64,000 bases of DNA from Pseudomonas luteola NBRC 103146. Its GTDB lineage: Bacteria; Pseudomonadota; Gammaproteobacteria; Pseudomonadales; Pseudomonadaceae. The DNA lies in the NCBI RefSeq assembly GCF_002091675.1, contig NZ_BDAE01000003.1, forward strand, positions 372,001 through 436,000, written 5' to 3'. A program made the position numbers and the translations under genes. Positions 36,962 to 47,634 of this stretch are shown here, piece after piece. The notes under the pieces were generated by a model. It made no database searches. It saw nothing but the letters and a program-made list of their open reading frames with translations, and was not told where the DNA came from. Position 1 is the first letter of the stretch. Each line of letters starts with the position of its first letter.

Positions 36962-38716
36962 ATGAATATCGCAATCGTTACGACCTGCCCGACGGGCATG
37001 GTTACCAGTGTGCTCAGTGCACGATTGCTGGATGCTGCCGCACAGCGCCGTGGCTGGCAGACCAGTGTTGAAATCCACGACGGCCCTGAAGCCACGCTGC
37101 TGACGGATGATCAGATCGCTCGTTCTGAATTGATTGTCGTTGTGCATACCGGTGCGGTAGATCTTCGCCGCTTCGCGGGCAAGCGCGTTTACCGTGCAAC
37201 ACCGGCGGAAGCCCTGCGGGACGTCGATGCTTTTTTGCAGCGTGCCGAGCGTGAGGCCAAGGTGTACGAAGCCAGCGCCGAGCCTGAAGCTGTCAGCGCA
37301 GCCGCTGCACCCGCCAAGCAGCCCCGTCTGGTGGCGATCACGGCCTGCCCAACCGGCGTTGCACATACGTTTATGGCAGCTGAGGCATTGATTCAGACCG
37401 CCAAGAAGCTGGGCTATAAGCTGGATCTGGAAACCCAGGGGTCAGTGGGCGCACGCAACCCTCTCAGTGCCGAGGCGATCGCGGAGGCCGATGCGGTTCT
37501 GCTGGCAACTGACATTGAGGTCAATACGGATCGCTTCGCGGGCAAGAAGGTGTTTCGCTGCGGCACTGGTGTTGCCCTCAAGCAGCCTGAAGCTACGCTC
37601 AAGCGTGCATTAGCTGAGGGTGAGATCCTGGGAGGCGCGGCGGCTGCTTCGTCTTCCGGACAAGCCAAAGCCGGTGCGAAAAAGGAAAAGACCGGAGTCT
37701 ACAAGCACCTGCTGACGGGCGTGTCCTACATGCTGCCTATGGTAGTCGCCGGAGGCCTGTTGATTGCCCTGTCGTTTGTCTTTGGGATCGAGGCGTTCAA
37801 GGAGCAGGGCACGCTGGCGGCTGCATTGATGCAGATCGGTGGCGAAGCTGCGTTCAAGCTCATGGTGCCGGTGCTGGCCGGTTACATTGCATACTCCATT
37901 GCCGACCGGCCGGGCCTTGCGCCGGGAATGATCGGCGGATTGCTGGCCAGTAATCTGGGCGCGGGCTTTATCGGCGGTATCGTGGCGGGCTTTCTGGCCG
38001 GTTATGTGGCGAAGGCGATTGCTCGCTGGGTGAAGCTGCCGGCCAGCGTGGAGGCCCTCAAGCCTATTCTGATCATTCCGCTATTGGCGAGCCTGATTAC
38101 CGGCCTTGTGATGATCTATGTTGTGGGAACGCCGGTTGCCCAGGCATTGACCGCGTTAACAGGCTTTCTGGAAAACATGGGGACGTCTAATGCCGTTCTG
38201 CTGGGTGTCATTCTAGGTGCCATGATGTGTGTGGATCTGGGTGGGCCGATCAACAAGGCGGCGTATGCCTTTACCGTAGGGTTATTGGCATCCAAGACCT
38301 ATGGTCCGATGGCGGCTACGATGGCGGCCGGTATGGTGCCTGCGATCGGTATGGGACTTGCCACTGTTCTGGCGCGCCGCAAGTTTGCCCAGAGCGAGCG
38401 TGAAGCGGGCAAGGCCGCCTTTGTCCTGGGGTTGTGCTTCATTTCCGAAGGGGCAATTCCCTTTGCAGCGAAAGATCCGCTGCGTGTGATCCCCGCGAGC
38501 ATCGCGGGCGGCGCATTGACCGGTGCGCTCGTCATGCTGTTCAACTGCAAGCTGATGGCGCCCCATGGCGGTCTTTTCGTACTCCTGATTCCCAACGCCA
38601 TCAATCACGCCTGGCTATACCTGGCGGCCATTGCGGCGGGCAGTATCTTGACCGGTGTGGTGTACGCTGTGATCAAGCGGGGGGAGGTACAGGAAGAGCT
38701 GGTACCTGCGGCATGA
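36962..38716 (+). CDS. fruA: FruA, fructose-specific PTS EIIBC permease
   Basis: A 584-residue permease. An N-terminal IIB-like domain (IAIVTTCPTGMVTSVLSARLL) is followed by a second IIB domain with phosphocysteine Cys129 (AITACPTGVAHTFMAAEALI). The IIC membrane part begins near residue 235 (TGVYKHLLTGVSYMLPMVVAGGLLIALSF) and includes the CVDLGGPINKAAYAF segment and FISEGAIPFAAKDPLRVIPA. It imports fructose as fructose 1-phosphate. It is the last gene of the operon and is followed by an intrinsic terminator. Confidence 0.96.
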   Translation: MNIAIVTTCPTGMVTSVLSARLLDAAAQRRGWQTSVEIHDGPEATLLTDDQIARSELIVVVHTGAVDLRRFAGKRVYRATPAEALRDVDAFLQRAEREAKVYEASAEPEAVSAAAAPAKQPRLVAITACPTGVAHTFMAAEALIQTAKKLGYKLDLETQGSVGARNPLSAEAIAEADAVLLATDIEVNTDRFAGKKVFRCGTGVALKQPEATLKRALAEGEILGGAAAASSSGQAKAGAKKEKTGVYKHLLTGVSYMLPMVVAGGLLIALSFVFGIEAFKEQGTLAAALMQIGGEAAFKLMVPVLAGYIAYSIADRPGLAPGMIGGLLASNLGAGFIGGIVAGFLAGYVAKAIARWVKLPASVEALKPILIIPLLASLITGLVMIYVVGTPVAQALTALTGFLENMGTSNAVLLGVILGAMMCVDLGGPINKAAYAFTVGLLASKTYGPMAATMAAGMVPAIGMGLATVLARRKFAQSEREAGKAAFVLGLCFISEGAIPFAAKDPLRVIPASIAGGALTGALVMLFNCKLMAPHGGLFVLLIPNAINHAWLYLAAIAAGSILTGVVYAVIKRGEVQEELVPAA

Positions 38717-38717
38717 T

Positions 38718-38744
38718 AAAAAAGGGCTCTCAGGAGCCCTTTTT
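38718..38744. terminator. Intrinsic terminator after fruA
   Basis: AGGGCTC at 38723-38729 pairs with GAGCCCT at 38734-38740 around TCAG, with a run of A before and five T after. It can also serve the convergent dehydrogenase gene on the minus strand. Confidence 0.9.
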
Positions 38745-38764
38745 AATGCGTTGGCGATGCCGGA

Positions 38765-39751
38765 TCAGTCCACCTGGACGACATATTTGCGTGTCCGCAC
38801 GGCAGCTTTCAGATCCTTTAACGCGTTGGGCAGCTGTTCGAAGGGAACAACCTCAAGAGTAGGTATGGCCAATCGATTGTTCTTGATCTGATCCATCAGC
38901 TCGGCTCCTGCGGTGGTCAGCTCCATCCAGTCCAGGACGGTGCCATGCTGGTGGATCGAGGCGAGGGCTTCCTCATGGTAAGAGATCGCCGTTGTGAAGG
39001 CAGGCAAGGGCGGCTGCTCAATCCGGTCCTGAATGCAGACCAGATGGCCATTAAGGCCCAGAAGACCAGCCAGCGAGGCGGCGTGCTGGCCGGAGATTGT
39101 GTCAAAGGCGGCGTAGAATTTACGACCTTGCAGCTTTTCGAGTAACAGATCCCGCCAGTTTTCCTGGTGGTAATCCACGACCTCGGTCACGCCACGTGAC
39201 AGCAGCTTTTCGCGGTGCTGCTCCCCTGCGGTTACCCAGACGCGCCAGCCTTTTTGCAACGCCAGTTGTGCCACCAGCGATCCGACCGAGCCCCCGGCGC
39301 CGGTCACGAGTACATCCTTGTTGGTTGCATCCGGTACCTTCATGACCGACTGCCAGGCGGTCAGGGTAGGGCAGGGGAAGGCGGCGGCAGCAGTGTCACT
39401 AAGGCCGTCCGGCACCGGCATCACCATGTGGGCGGCGATCTTGATATGCGTGGCATAGCTGCCGGCGTGGTAGAGGTTCTGGTGATAGGCGACCCGCGTT
39501 CCGATACGCAGGTGCACGTCGCGACCGGCCGCGATTACGACGCCCATGCCGTCCACGCCTGGAATATGGCCCGGCTTCCAGACCTTTTCGGCCTGCGCAA
39601 TGAATTTCCAGTCGACTGGGTTGATGCCGATGACCTTGTTGGCGATCAGGATTTCATTAGGCGCTAGCTCCTCGCTAATGGCATGGGTTTCCAGTACCAG
39701 ATCCGTAGGCTCGTTACCATGGCGCCAGGTCCAGGCGTGCACATCCAGCAT
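38765..39751 (-). CDS. Zinc-type alcohol dehydrogenase-like (MDR) oxidoreductase
   Basis: A 328-residue medium-chain dehydrogenase/reductase. The N-terminal GroES-like part has IGINPVDWKFIAQ and PGVDGMGVVIAAG, and the nucleotide fold is DVLVTGAGGSVGSLVAQLALQKGW. No structural or catalytic zinc Cys cluster is seen, so it is closer to quinone oxidoreductases (QOR/ZADH group) than to zinc ADHs. The substrate is unknown. It stands alone between the fru and arn operons. Confidence 0.85.
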   Translation of the reverse strand: MLDVHAWTWRHGNEPTDLVLETHAISEELAPNEILIANKVIGINPVDWKFIAQAEKVWKPGHIPGVDGMGVVIAAGRDVHLRIGTRVAYHQNLYHAGSYATHIKIAAHMVMPVPDGLSDTAAAAFPCPTLTAWQSVMKVPDATNKDVLVTGAGGSVGSLVAQLALQKGWRVWVTAGEQHREKLLSRGVTEVVDYHQENWRDLLLEKLQGRKFYAAFDTISGQHAASLAGLLGLNGHLVCIQDRIEQPPLPAFTTAISYHEEALASIHQHGTVLDWMELTTAGAELMDQIKNNRLAIPTLEVVPFEQLPNALKDLKAAVRTRKYVVQVD

Positions 39752-39925
39752 AGAGGTCTCCTGTTGAAGGGCATGTTTCTTACTTTATGGGGATCCGTGA
39801 CGACACCTAAAAGCCCGGCAGAAAGAACATGAGTAGGAGCAGTGGTTGCGAATCAGGAAATTAGTAGTGGTGCAGGGACTGGCTACCTCGTATCGTCGTC
39901 AGTAACCAGTCCTGACTACGGCGGT

Positions 39926-41614
39926 TTATGGGGCTTTCATGAACGCTCGGAGACGCTCCTGGCGATCCCCTTCACGCCGGCCCTGCCATATCAACTGCCA
40001 ATGCGCCTCGTCTACCTTGATCGGGTGATGCTGCTGGTCGAGCAGCATCTGAATCTCACATTGAGCCTGCTCCGGCGTGGCGACCATGACCGGCTTTATG
40101 CCTGTGTAGTAATGCAGCATCGAGCGTTCGGATTCACCCATGTTGACTGTGTTCAGACAATCGAATTGTGCCGGAAGCGATTGCTCGAGTGCCTCGAACG
40201 GTCGTGCATAGCTGCGCCCTAGGTCCACCCAGGGAAGCCAAAGTGTATTGGCCAGTCCCCAGAACAGCGTAATGCCGGCAAACCAGACGTGTGCAGCCTC
40301 CAGGCGCTTGCGCCAGGCGATAGTGATCAACCACAGGCCGGTCAGTAGCAGCGCTGCAACAAACCAGGCAGGGCTGGGTGACAGTTTGATTTCTACTGGA
40401 ACCAGCCGGCGAAGGCCGGAGACGATCAGGCTCGTATGGCCACTCTGGATGGCCCACCAGCCAAACCACAGGTATCCGCCCATTACGCTGAACAGTATGA
40501 TCGCAAACAGACGGCCGGCGCGGTTGAAGCGCTCGGGCAGTGGCAAGCCGGCTACCAGGAGGGCAAGTGCCGGAAACAGCGGAAGCACGTAAACACTGCG
40601 AAAGACCGCCGAGGTCATGATAACGAACAGAAAAACTGCAACGTAAAGCCAGACCATAAAGCGGCCCGAGTCCTCACGCAGCGCGATCCAGTCAGCCTTG
40701 AGGCGCTGTTGGCGCAGGCTGCGCCAGAGTCCGGCTACGAAGGCGCCTAATAGCACCCATCCTACGGGAAAGGACAGACCCAGTAGTTCTTTGAGGTTGC
40801 TGCCCGCCCCACCACTGATGCTATTGCGTTGGGAAAGGCCAAAGAAGCGGCCGAAATTATTGACCCAGAACCACTCCAGAAATAGTGTTTCATCGGTCTT
40901 CCATAGCAGGGCCGGCCAGATAAGCAGCCAGGGTGATGAGGCGAGGAGCGCCCAGCCCAACCAGGCAAAGCCGGAGCGCGTGAGGTAGCGGCGCGGCTGA
41001 AGCAGGACGGCAGCGCAAACAGTAACGCCCAGCACACCCGGTATCAGCAGACCTTTGCTCATCAGGGCAATGCCAAAACCTGTTCCGAAGAGCAGTCCGT
41101 CGCGGCGGTAGCGTGTTGGCTCCAGGGAAAAGCCTACAAGCCCTGCCAGTGCGAGCATGGCGCCTGTCAATTGCGGTATATCGGCAATCAATAGATGGGC
41201 ATGCTGAACCATGCCCATCGTTCCCAACAGCAGCAGGCAGGCGACCAGTCCTCTGCCGGGACTAAGGCGCTCGGTCAGGCGATACAACGTCCAGAGTGTA
41301 AGCAGCATCCATCCCAGAACGGCCATGCGTGAGCCGTCGGGAGGCGAGAGCCAGGGAAGGAAAAGGTAGGCTGTGATCGCCCCTGTCCAATACATCAGGG
41401 GCGGCTTTTCCATGAAGGGATCTGCGCCTACCCGGGGTACGATCCAGTCGCTGCTGGTCAGAAAATTCCAAGTCATGCCAAACGAGTAGGGTTCGTCTGC
41501 TTTCCAGAGTCCACGACCGATCAGGCCTGTCACCAGGTAAAAGGCCAACAGCAGCCCGCACCAGATGAAAAATTTCGTCTTGGGCGAGAGTGGGCGGGAG
41601 GCTCCCTGACTCAT
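39926..41614 (-). CDS. arnT: ArnT, lipid A 4-amino-4-deoxy-L-arabinose transferase
   Basis: A 562-residue GT83 membrane glycosyltransferase. The N-terminal periplasmic loop has the catalytic region GRGLWKADEPYSFGMTWNFL and DPFMEKPPLMYW, followed by about ten transmembrane helices and a soluble C-terminal domain. ArnT moves L-Ara4N from undecaprenyl phosphate to lipid A at the outer face of the inner membrane, giving resistance to polymyxin and cationic peptides. Here arnT is the last gene, after ugd, overlapping it by four bases; in the P. aeruginosa operon I recall it between arnD and arnE. Confidence 0.94.
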   Translation of the reverse strand: MSQGASRPLSPKTKFFIWCGLLLAFYLVTGLIGRGLWKADEPYSFGMTWNFLTSSDWIVPRVGADPFMEKPPLMYWTGAITAYLFLPWLSPPDGSRMAVLGWMLLTLWTLYRLTERLSPGRGLVACLLLLGTMGMVQHAHLLIADIPQLTGAMLALAGLVGFSLEPTRYRRDGLLFGTGFGIALMSKGLLIPGVLGVTVCAAVLLQPRRYLTRSGFAWLGWALLASSPWLLIWPALLWKTDETLFLEWFWVNNFGRFFGLSQRNSISGGAGSNLKELLGLSFPVGWVLLGAFVAGLWRSLRQQRLKADWIALREDSGRFMVWLYVAVFLFVIMTSAVFRSVYVLPLFPALALLVAGLPLPERFNRAGRLFAIILFSVMGGYLWFGWWAIQSGHTSLIVSGLRRLVPVEIKLSPSPAWFVAALLLTGLWLITIAWRKRLEAAHVWFAGITLFWGLANTLWLPWVDLGRSYARPFEALEQSLPAQFDCLNTVNMGESERSMLHYYTGIKPVMVATPEQAQCEIQMLLDQQHHPIKVDEAHWQLIWQGRREGDRQERLRAFMKAP

Positions 41615-42999
41615 GAAGCCTCCCGTTGACCGGCCGTATTCGAATAGGTAGCGGTCAAGCTGGCGCGGCGAACAGATTGGCCGCGGCCGATGGCGTAATA
41701 CTGAATGCCACGACGCTCCAGGCGTGCAGGGTCGTACAGGTTACGGCCATCAAAAATCAGTGGCTCCCTGAGCTTGTCCTGGATAAGGTCGAAATCGGGC
41801 GCCTTGAACATTTGCCATTCGGTGCAGATGACCAGGGCGTCCGCACCGTTCAGCGCAGCCTCAGGTGTGCCCATCAGCAATAGACGCTCATCGTGCCCGT
41901 ACAGTCTCTGCGCTTCCTGCATGGCCTCAGGATCGAACGCGCGCACCTGCGCGCCATGCGCCCACAGGGCTTCCAGCAGAATGCGACTGGGTGCGTCCCG
42001 CATATCGTCCGTATTGGGTTTGAATGCCAAACCCCAGATGGCAAAGGTTCTGCCTTCCAGGTTTCCTTTGAAATGATCGTGGATCAGGTTGAACAGCTTG
42101 TTTTTCTGCTGTTCGTTAACTTCCTCGACAGCACGAAGAAGGCTGGTCTGGCAGTTCTCCTGCTCGGCGGTGTGGATCAGAGCCTTCAGGTCCTTGGGGA
42201 AGCACGAGCCACCGTAGCCGCAGCCAGGATAGATGAAGTGATAACCGATGCGTGGATCTGCTCCGATGCCTCTGCGAACCGACTCGATGTCTGCTCCCAA
42301 ATGCTCGGCCAGTTCGGCGATCTGGTTGATAAAGCTGATTTTAGTCGCCAGCATGCCGTTAGCCGCATATTTGGTCAGTTCGGAACTGCGGCGGTCCATG
42401 AACAGGATACGATCATGGTTGCGGTTGAAGGGGGCATAGAGCTCCCGCATGACGTCGCGGCTGTCTTCCCGTTCGGTACCGATGACAATACGGTCCGGGC
42501 GACGGCAATCGGTTACAGCAGCGCCTTCCTTGAGAAACTCGGGGTTGGATACCACATCGAAGTCCAGTGTCTTGCCCATCTCGTCCAGTGTGCTCTGGAT
42601 CAGTGCCGTGAGGCGATCGCCAGTGCCTACGGGTACTGTGGATTTTTCCACGATCACCACAGGCTGCGTACGGTGACAGGCAATGGTCTGGGCGACGGCA
42701 AAGACGCCTGCAAGGTCGGCCGAGCCGTCCTCTAGGGGCGGGGTGCCGACGGCGATGAACTGTACACGGCCATGCTGGACCGCGCGGGCGGCATCATGGG
42801 TAAAGCGCAGGCGGCCCGCTTCCATGTTTTCCCGAACGAGCCCTTCCAGGCCAGGTTCGTACAAACTGACCACGCCCTGCTCAAGCAGCTCGATTTTGTG
42901 TCGGTCAATGTCCATGCACAGAACATCATGACCGACTTCAGCCAGTACGGCGGCCTGAACGAGGCCTACATAGCCAATACCGAACACACTGATTTTCAC
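41611..42999 (-). CDS. ugd: Ugd, UDP-glucose 6-dehydrogenase
   Basis: A 462-residue enzyme with N-terminal NAD fold MKISVFGIGYVGLVQAAVLAE and catalytic Cys266 (GCGYGGSCFPKDLKAL), plus the IWGLAFKPNTDDMRDAPS segment of the C-terminal domain. It oxidises UDP-glucose to UDP-glucuronate, the first substrate of the Ara4N pathway. It directly follows arnF without a gap and overlaps arnT, so precursor synthesis is tied to the arn operon. Confidence 0.96.
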   Translation of the reverse strand: MKISVFGIGYVGLVQAAVLAEVGHDVLCMDIDRHKIELLEQGVVSLYEPGLEGLVRENMEAGRLRFTHDAARAVQHGRVQFIAVGTPPLEDGSADLAGVFAVAQTIACHRTQPVVIVEKSTVPVGTGDRLTALIQSTLDEMGKTLDFDVVSNPEFLKEGAAVTDCRRPDRIVIGTEREDSRDVMRELYAPFNRNHDRILFMDRRSSELTKYAANGMLATKISFINQIAELAEHLGADIESVRRGIGADPRIGYHFIYPGCGYGGSCFPKDLKALIHTAEQENCQTSLLRAVEEVNEQQKNKLFNLIHDHFKGNLEGRTFAIWGLAFKPNTDDMRDAPSRILLEALWAHGAQVRAFDPEAMQEAQRLYGHDERLLLMGTPEAALNGADALVICTEWQMFKAPDFDLIQDKLREPLIFDGRNLYDPARLERRGIQYYAIGRGQSVRRASLTATYSNTAGQREAS

Positions 43000-43413
43000 T
43001 TACAACTCCTCTTGCGCCAGCGGACGCGAGTCATCCGGGCGTCTTGAATGAATAGCGAATACGCCCAGCATGACGAGGGCGATACCGACCGATTTGAGCC
43101 AGGTGATGGATTCACCGAAAACCACCACGGCGGCGATATAAACGAGGGGGTAGCTGAGGCTGAGCAGCGCGTAGGCCCGTCCCAACGGCAATACCGACAG
43201 GGCAGCAACCCAACAGAGCATCGAAAGTCCGTAGCAGGCGATACCGGCAAGCAGTCCGGCCAGCGCCCCGACGTGCTGTCTGAGCAGCTCGGGAGAGGCC
43301 ATGGCCTCTGTCAGTGAAGGAAGAGCCGCCATGCTGCCGCGCATCGAGAGCTGGGCGAGACTCACCAGGCATACGCTGGCCAGCGCCAGCAGAAGTCCGC
43401 GATGCTGATTCAT
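43000..43413 (-). CDS. arnF: ArnF, undecaprenyl-phosphate-Ara4N flippase subunit
   Basis: A 137-residue protein of the EmrE-like small transporter group with four hydrophobic segments (LLLALASVCLVSLAQLSMRG, ALAGLLAGIACYGLSMLCWVAAL, AYALLSLSYPLVYIAAVVVFGES, IALVMLGVFAI). ArnE and ArnF together flip undecaprenyl-phosphate-Ara4N to the periplasmic face. I chose ATG at 43411-43413, which overlaps the arnE stop; the frame is open further upstream to 43869 but that extension lies over arnE and arnD. Confidence 0.9.
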   Translation of the reverse strand: MNQHRGLLLALASVCLVSLAQLSMRGSMAALPSLTEAMASPELLRQHVGALAGLLAGIACYGLSMLCWVAALSVLPLGRAYALLSLSYPLVYIAAVVVFGESITWLKSVGIALVMLGVFAIHSRRPDDSRPLAQEEL

Positions 43414-43754
43414 CGTTGTGTACTCAGCAGCACAATGCCCACCATGATGAGGACGATACCCAGCCAGTGACGGCCATCGATGTGCTCGTGGAAAAGCCGA
43501 TGTGCCGCCAGAGTGATCCAGACAAAGTTCAGGCTGAGCATGGGGTAGGCCATGCCGACTTCGAGCTGCTGCAGAACCAACAGCCAGAGCAGCAGGCCAG
43601 TACCCAGGCTGGCCAGTCCAAACATCAGCCAGGGTGAGGTCAGCTTGCGCCACAGGCTGACGGACCGCCCGCGCCAGCGTTCCACGGCGACTTTCTGAGC
43701 GACCTGCCCAAGGCCGCTCAGCAGGCTGACCACCAACACCAGGGCGAAGGTCAT
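43410..43754 (-). CDS. arnE: ArnE, undecaprenyl-phosphate-Ara4N flippase subunit
   Basis: A 114-residue EmrE-like membrane protein with four helices ([82 protein letters not shown]). It is the partner of ArnF in moving lipid-linked Ara4N across the inner membrane. It overlaps arnD by four bases at its start and arnF by four bases at its end. Confidence 0.93.
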   Translation of the reverse strand: MTFALVLVVSLLSGLGQVAQKVAVERWRGRSVSLWRKLTSPWLMFGLASLGTGLLLWLLVLQQLEVGMAYPMLSLNFVWITLAAHRLFHEHIDGRHWLGIVLIMVGIVLLSTQR

Positions 43755-44635
43755 GCCTGCACGCCCAGCCAGCCTTCGCGGCCTGCCAGAGCGCCCCGGG
43801 TAACCGTACCAAGGGGAAGGCGGGAGGGGTCAGAAGGCAGGCATTCCCCAAGCGGCTTGAACTGAACATTCAGCCGTTTTGCCAGTGCCAGCAGGCGCTG
43901 AAACTGGTCAGCCAGGGCAATCCCTTCTACTTCCGCATGGGCGGTATAGATATTCAGGTCGGTCGGCATGATGTGTTGCATCAGGTAGCTGTTAAAGCCT
44001 GCTGCCGACAGGTCTGGGCCAATCGCTTCGTCGTACGTCGGCAGGGTGACCGGAATCTGCGGCGTTCCGGCAACACCATTGGCGAGCTCAGGACGAAATA
44101 ACGAGCGGCCTCGACAATCGCTGTTGTAACGAAAACCAAAGGCCTCTTTGGCTTCGATAACCCGCTCATCCACCCGCCAGCCGGCAGCGGCGGAGCAGGT
44201 TACGGGTTGGCCCAGGATGTCACTGAGCGTGTCTACGCCATAACGGATCTGCCGGGTCAGCTGGTCCATGCTGCAGCGCCCAGCGTTAGCCTGCCAGCCA
44301 TGGTGGTCCCAGGCATGCAGGCCCACCTCATGGCCTGCCGCCTGAGTCTGTCGCATCAGATGACCCAGGTGCTGGCCGATGGGCTTGCCTGGCCATGCCG
44401 TGCCCGCCAGGAGAATGTCCCAGCCATACAGACTGGCTGCATTGGAGCGCAGCATCTTCCAAAGGAACTGCGGCCGGATGAGGCGCCAGAGATGGCGCCC
44501 CATGTTGTCCGGCCCGACCGAAAAGAAGAACGTCGCCTTGACCTGAGCTTCATCCAACAGCTCAAGCAGACGTGGAATACCCTCACGTGTGCCGCGAAAG
44601 GTATCCACGTCGATCCGCAATCCCACCTCGATCAT
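43751..44635 (-). CDS. arnD: ArnD, undecaprenyl-phosphate-formyl-Ara4N deformylase
   Basis: A 294-residue polysaccharide-deacetylase-like protein. The N-terminal [15 protein letters not shown] holds the metal-binding Asp, with [20 protein letters not shown] and [14 protein letters not shown] carrying the metal-site His residues. ArnD removes the formyl group from undecaprenyl-phosphate-Ara4FN before flipping. Its start shares one base with the arnA stop, and its end overlaps arnE. Confidence 0.94.
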   Translation of the reverse strand: MIEVGLRIDVDTFRGTREGIPRLLELLDEAQVKATFFFSVGPDNMGRHLWRLIRPQFLWKMLRSNAASLYGWDILLAGTAWPGKPIGQHLGHLMRQTQAAGHEVGLHAWDHHGWQANAGRCSMDQLTRQIRYGVDTLSDILGQPVTCSAAAGWRVDERVIEAKEAFGFRYNSDCRGRSLFRPELANGVAGTPQIPVTLPTYDEAIGPDLSAAGFNSYLMQHIMPTDLNIYTAHAEVEGIALADQFQRLLALAKRLNVQFKPLGECLPSDPSRLPLGTVTRGALAGREGWLGVQA

Positions 44636-46626
44636 TACGCCTCGTCCACCTGGCTGTTCAATGCTTCACGCAGGAAAAAGTCCAGCGTCTTGCCGATGGT
44701 TTCGCTCATCTCGATGGTGGGCTGCCAATCCAGGAGCTTGCGGGCATTGGCAATGCTGGGCTTGCGATGGGAGACGTCCTGATAGCCTTCGCCATAAAAC
44801 GACCGGCTCTCAACTTCGCGGAAGCCTGCAAACGGCGGGAAGTTGTGCCGTAGCGGGTGTGCCTCAAATTGGGCCAGAAGGGTTTCGGCTAGTTCGCGAA
44901 TGCTAGCTTCGTTGTCTGGGTTACCAATGTTGATGATCTGCTGGTCACTGCGACCACCCTTGTTTTCGATAATACGGAACAGGGCTTCGATGCCATCATC
45001 CACGTCGGTAAAGCAGCGCTTTTGGGCACCGCCGTCCACCAGCTTGATGGGTGTGCCTTCCACCAGATTCAGGATCAGCTGGGTGATGGCGCGGGAGCTG
45101 CCGATTCGAGCAGAGTCCAGGCGATCCAGACGCGGACCCATCCAGTTGAAGGGACGGAACAGGGTGAATCTGAGGCCATCCTGCTTGCCGTGGGCCCAGA
45201 TCACGCGGTCCAACAGCTGCTTGGAAACGGAGTAGATCCAGCGCTGCTTGTTGATCGGGCCAACGATCAGGCGAGACTGGTCTTCGTCGAACTCCGGGTC
45301 GTCGCACATGCCATAGACTTCGGATGTGGACGGGAAGATGACGCGCTTGTTGTACTTCACGCAGTAGCGGACGATCTTGAGGTTTTCCTCAAAGTCCAGC
45401 TCGAATACACGCAGCGGGTTACGGGTGTATTCGATCGGCGTAGCGATGGCCACGAGTGGCAGGATCACGTCGCACTTCTTGATGTGGTACTCGATCCATT
45501 CGGTATGGATACTGATGTCGCCTTCCACAAAGTGGAAGTTAGGATCGCCCTTCAAACGGTCGATAGCGTCGGAGCCAATGTCCAGACCGTAGACTTCATA
45601 GTTGCCGTCCCGCAGCAGGCGTTCAGACAGGTGATTACCAATGAAGCCATTCACGCCAAGGATCAGCACACGTGTGCGACGCTTGGCCTTGAAGGCATCG
45701 CTGCGGCGCAGACGAAGCCCTTCGACCAGTCCCATCTCCCGCGCGAGCTGCGGACCAGACAGGTAGAGGCCTGCATCACCTTGTTGGCCGGCCTGAATTT
45801 CCAGTACGCCGTCACCGCAGGCGATACGCAGTGGATCAAGACTTACGACGGCGCCAGGTTTCTGGTCGTGACGGGTGTCTACGGCCTGGGCTTGCCAGAC
45901 GATAAGCTTTCGGTCGCCTACAAAGCTGAAGGCGCCGGGGTAGGGCTGGGTAACGGCGCGGACGAGGTTATAGAGTTCACTGGCCGGACGAGTCCAGTCC
46001 AGTTCTCCATCGGCAGGCGTGCGACGGCCAAAATAGGAGGCCTTGCTGTCATCCTGAGGGGTCTCCTCCAGATTGCCACGAGCCAGACGGGGCAGGGTTT
46101 CGCCCAGGAGCTGGCGTGAAGCTTCTCGCAGCTTGGCATGCAGAGTATGCGCCGTATCGTCCTGGGCAATCGCTACCCTGGACTGACTGACGATCGGGCC
46201 GGCATCGGGACGACGCTCCATGCGGTGCAGAGTGACGCCGGTTTCGGTCTCGCCATTGACCAATACCCAGTTCGCAGGCGCACGACCCCTATAACGAGGC
46301 AGCAGGGAGCCATGCAGGTTATAGGCGCCTTTTCTGGCCGTAGCGAGAATGTCCTCGCTCAGCAGGTGACGGTAGTAGAAAGAGAAAATGAATTCCGGCT
46401 CAAGCTGACGGATGCGTTCGATCCAGAGCGGGTGGTTAACATCTTCCGGGGCATGCACCGGAATACCGTGGCGAGCACACAGTTGGGCTACGGAAGCAAA
46501 GAAGCGGTTTTCGTTCGGATCATCGGCATGGGTAAACACGGCCGCGATTTCATACTGGGCCGCGATCAGCGCTTCGACTCCGGCGCATCCAATATCGTGA
46601 TAGGCAAATACAACAGTCTTGGTCAT
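44635..46626 (-). CDS. arnA: ArnA, bifunctional UDP-Ara4N formyltransferase/UDP-glucuronate decarboxylase
   Basis: A 663-residue fusion. The N-terminal formyltransferase domain (1-300) has catalytic Asn103, His105 and Asp141 ([24 protein letters not shown]). The C-terminal SDR decarboxylase domain begins [19 protein letters not shown] and contains the TSEVYGM and [11 protein letters not shown] segments with the Tyr and Lys of the active site. The protein oxidatively decarboxylates UDP-glucuronate and formylates UDP-Ara4N. It lies between arnC (six bases) and arnD. Confidence 0.96.
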   Translation of the reverse strand: MTKTVVFAYHDIGCAGVEALIAAQYEIAAVFTHADDPNENRFFASVAQLCARHGIPVHAPEDVNHPLWIERIRQLEPEFIFSFYYRHLLSEDILATARKGAYNLHGSLLPRYRGRAPANWVLVNGETETGVTLHRMERRPDAGPIVSQSRVAIAQDDTAHTLHAKLREASRQLLGETLPRLARGNLEETPQDDSKASYFGRRTPADGELDWTRPASELYNLVRAVTQPYPGAFSFVGDRKLIVWQAQAVDTRHDQKPGAVVSLDPLRIACGDGVLEIQAGQQGDAGLYLSGPQLAREMGLVEGLRLRRSDAFKAKRRTRVLILGVNGFIGNHLSERLLRDGNYEVYGLDIGSDAIDRLKGDPNFHFVEGDISIHTEWIEYHIKKCDVILPLVAIATPIEYTRNPLRVFELDFEENLKIVRYCVKYNKRVIFPSTSEVYGMCDDPEFDEDQSRLIVGPINKQRWIYSVSKQLLDRVIWAHGKQDGLRFTLFRPFNWMGPRLDRLDSARIGSSRAITQLILNLVEGTPIKLVDGGAQKRCFTDVDDGIEALFRIIENKGGRSDQQIINIGNPDNEASIRELAETLLAQFEAHPLRHNFPPFAGFREVESRSFYGEGYQDVSHRKPSIANARKLLDWQPTIEMSETIGKTLDFFLREALNSQVDEA

Positions 46627-46632
46627 GGGTAA

Positions 46633-47634
46633 TCAGCTTGCAGAAGGAATGGAATCGAGCGAGGCTGGCGCAGGGGAGCAGGAGGCTTCACCCCGGACAA
46701 CCTGCTCAACGAAGTAGCGAGGGCGGGCACGGACGTCGTGGTACATGCGGCCCAGGTATTCACCCAGTAGCCCCATGCCGACGAACTGGGCGCCGGTAAA
46801 GATGAACAGGATGGCGAAAAGGACAAACACGCCGTCGGCAGCCCAGTCGGCTCCCAGCAGCAGGCGTAGCACCAGAAGCAGCATCCCGAAGCAGATACCG
46901 GCCAATGCCATGGCGCCACCCACGATGCTCAGCAGCCGCAATGGCGTTGTGGTCATGCAGGTCACGAGATCAAACATGAGGTTGATCAGGCGCATGGGGG
47001 TGTATTTCGACTCACCGTATTCGCGCTCGGCATGTCCCACATGGATTTCAGTGGTATGGCGGGCGAAGCTGTTAGCCAGGATGGGAATAAACGTGCTGCG
47101 CTCATGGCAGGCCAGCATGGCCTCGATGATGCTGTGGCGATACGCCCGCAGCATGCAGCCATAATCGCTCATGGCTACGCCCGTAGAACGTTGCACAGCA
47201 AGGTTGATCAGCTTGGATGGCAGGCGGCGGAAGGCGGAGTCCTGACGATTTTCGCGTACAGTACCGACCACATCGAACCCCAGAGCGGCTTGCTCGACGA
47301 GACGCGGAATTTCCTCCGGCGGGTTTTGCAGGTCGGCATCAAGGGTAATGACCAGGTCGCCAATACACTGCTCGAAGCCCGCCATGATGGCGGCGTGCTG
47401 GCCGTAGTTGCGGTTGAGGATGACCGCTACCACATGACTGTCTTCGGCTTCGGCAGCTGCCTGGATAATGCTGGCCGAGCTGTCACGGCTGCCGTCATCA
47501 ATCAATACGATTTCATAATCGCGGCCCAGTTTCTGGCAGGCGGCATCGGTTCTCAGCAGGAGTTCGGGCAGGCTGGCTTCTTCATTGAAGACCGGAATGA
47601 CCACGGACACGCGATTGATCGGATAAGGCTTCAC
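46633..47634 (-). CDS. arnC: ArnC, undecaprenyl-phosphate Ara4FN transferase
   Basis: A 333-residue family 2 glycosyltransferase. The start is [21 protein letters not shown], with [10 protein letters not shown] and the acidic site [18 protein letters not shown], and the membrane-bound C-terminus has two helices ([28 protein letters not shown] and [29 protein letters not shown]). It attaches Ara4FN to undecaprenyl phosphate. It overlaps arnB by four bases. Confidence 0.94.
   Translation of the reverse strand: MKPYPINRVSVVIPVFNEEASLPELLLRTDAACQKLGRDYEIVLIDDGSRDSSASIIQAAAEAEDSHVVAVILNRNYGQHAAIMAGFEQCIGDLVITLDADLQNPPEEIPRLVEQAALGFDVVGTVRENRQDSAFRRLPSKLINLAVQRSTGVAMSDYGCMLRAYRHSIIEAMLACHERSTFIPILANSFARHTTEIHVGHAEREYGESKYTPMRLINLMFDLVTCMTTTPLRLLSIVGGAMALAGICFGMLLLVLRLLLGADWAADGVFVLFAILFIFTGAQFVGMGLLGEYLGRMYHDVRARPRYFVEQVVRGEASCSPAPASLDSIPSAS

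Noticed and set aside
39874..39914. Hairpin GGACTGG/CCAGTCC after arnT
   Set aside because: Seven pairs with a long loop of more than 20 bases and no T-run; too weak to call a terminator.
41893..42735. A 280-codon open frame on the plus strand inside ugd
   Set aside because: Antisense shadow of ugd with no independent support.
45022..46119. A 365-codon open frame on the plus strand inside arnA
   Set aside because: Fully antisense to arnA, whose domains and active-site residues are clear; the translated sequence is not protein-like.
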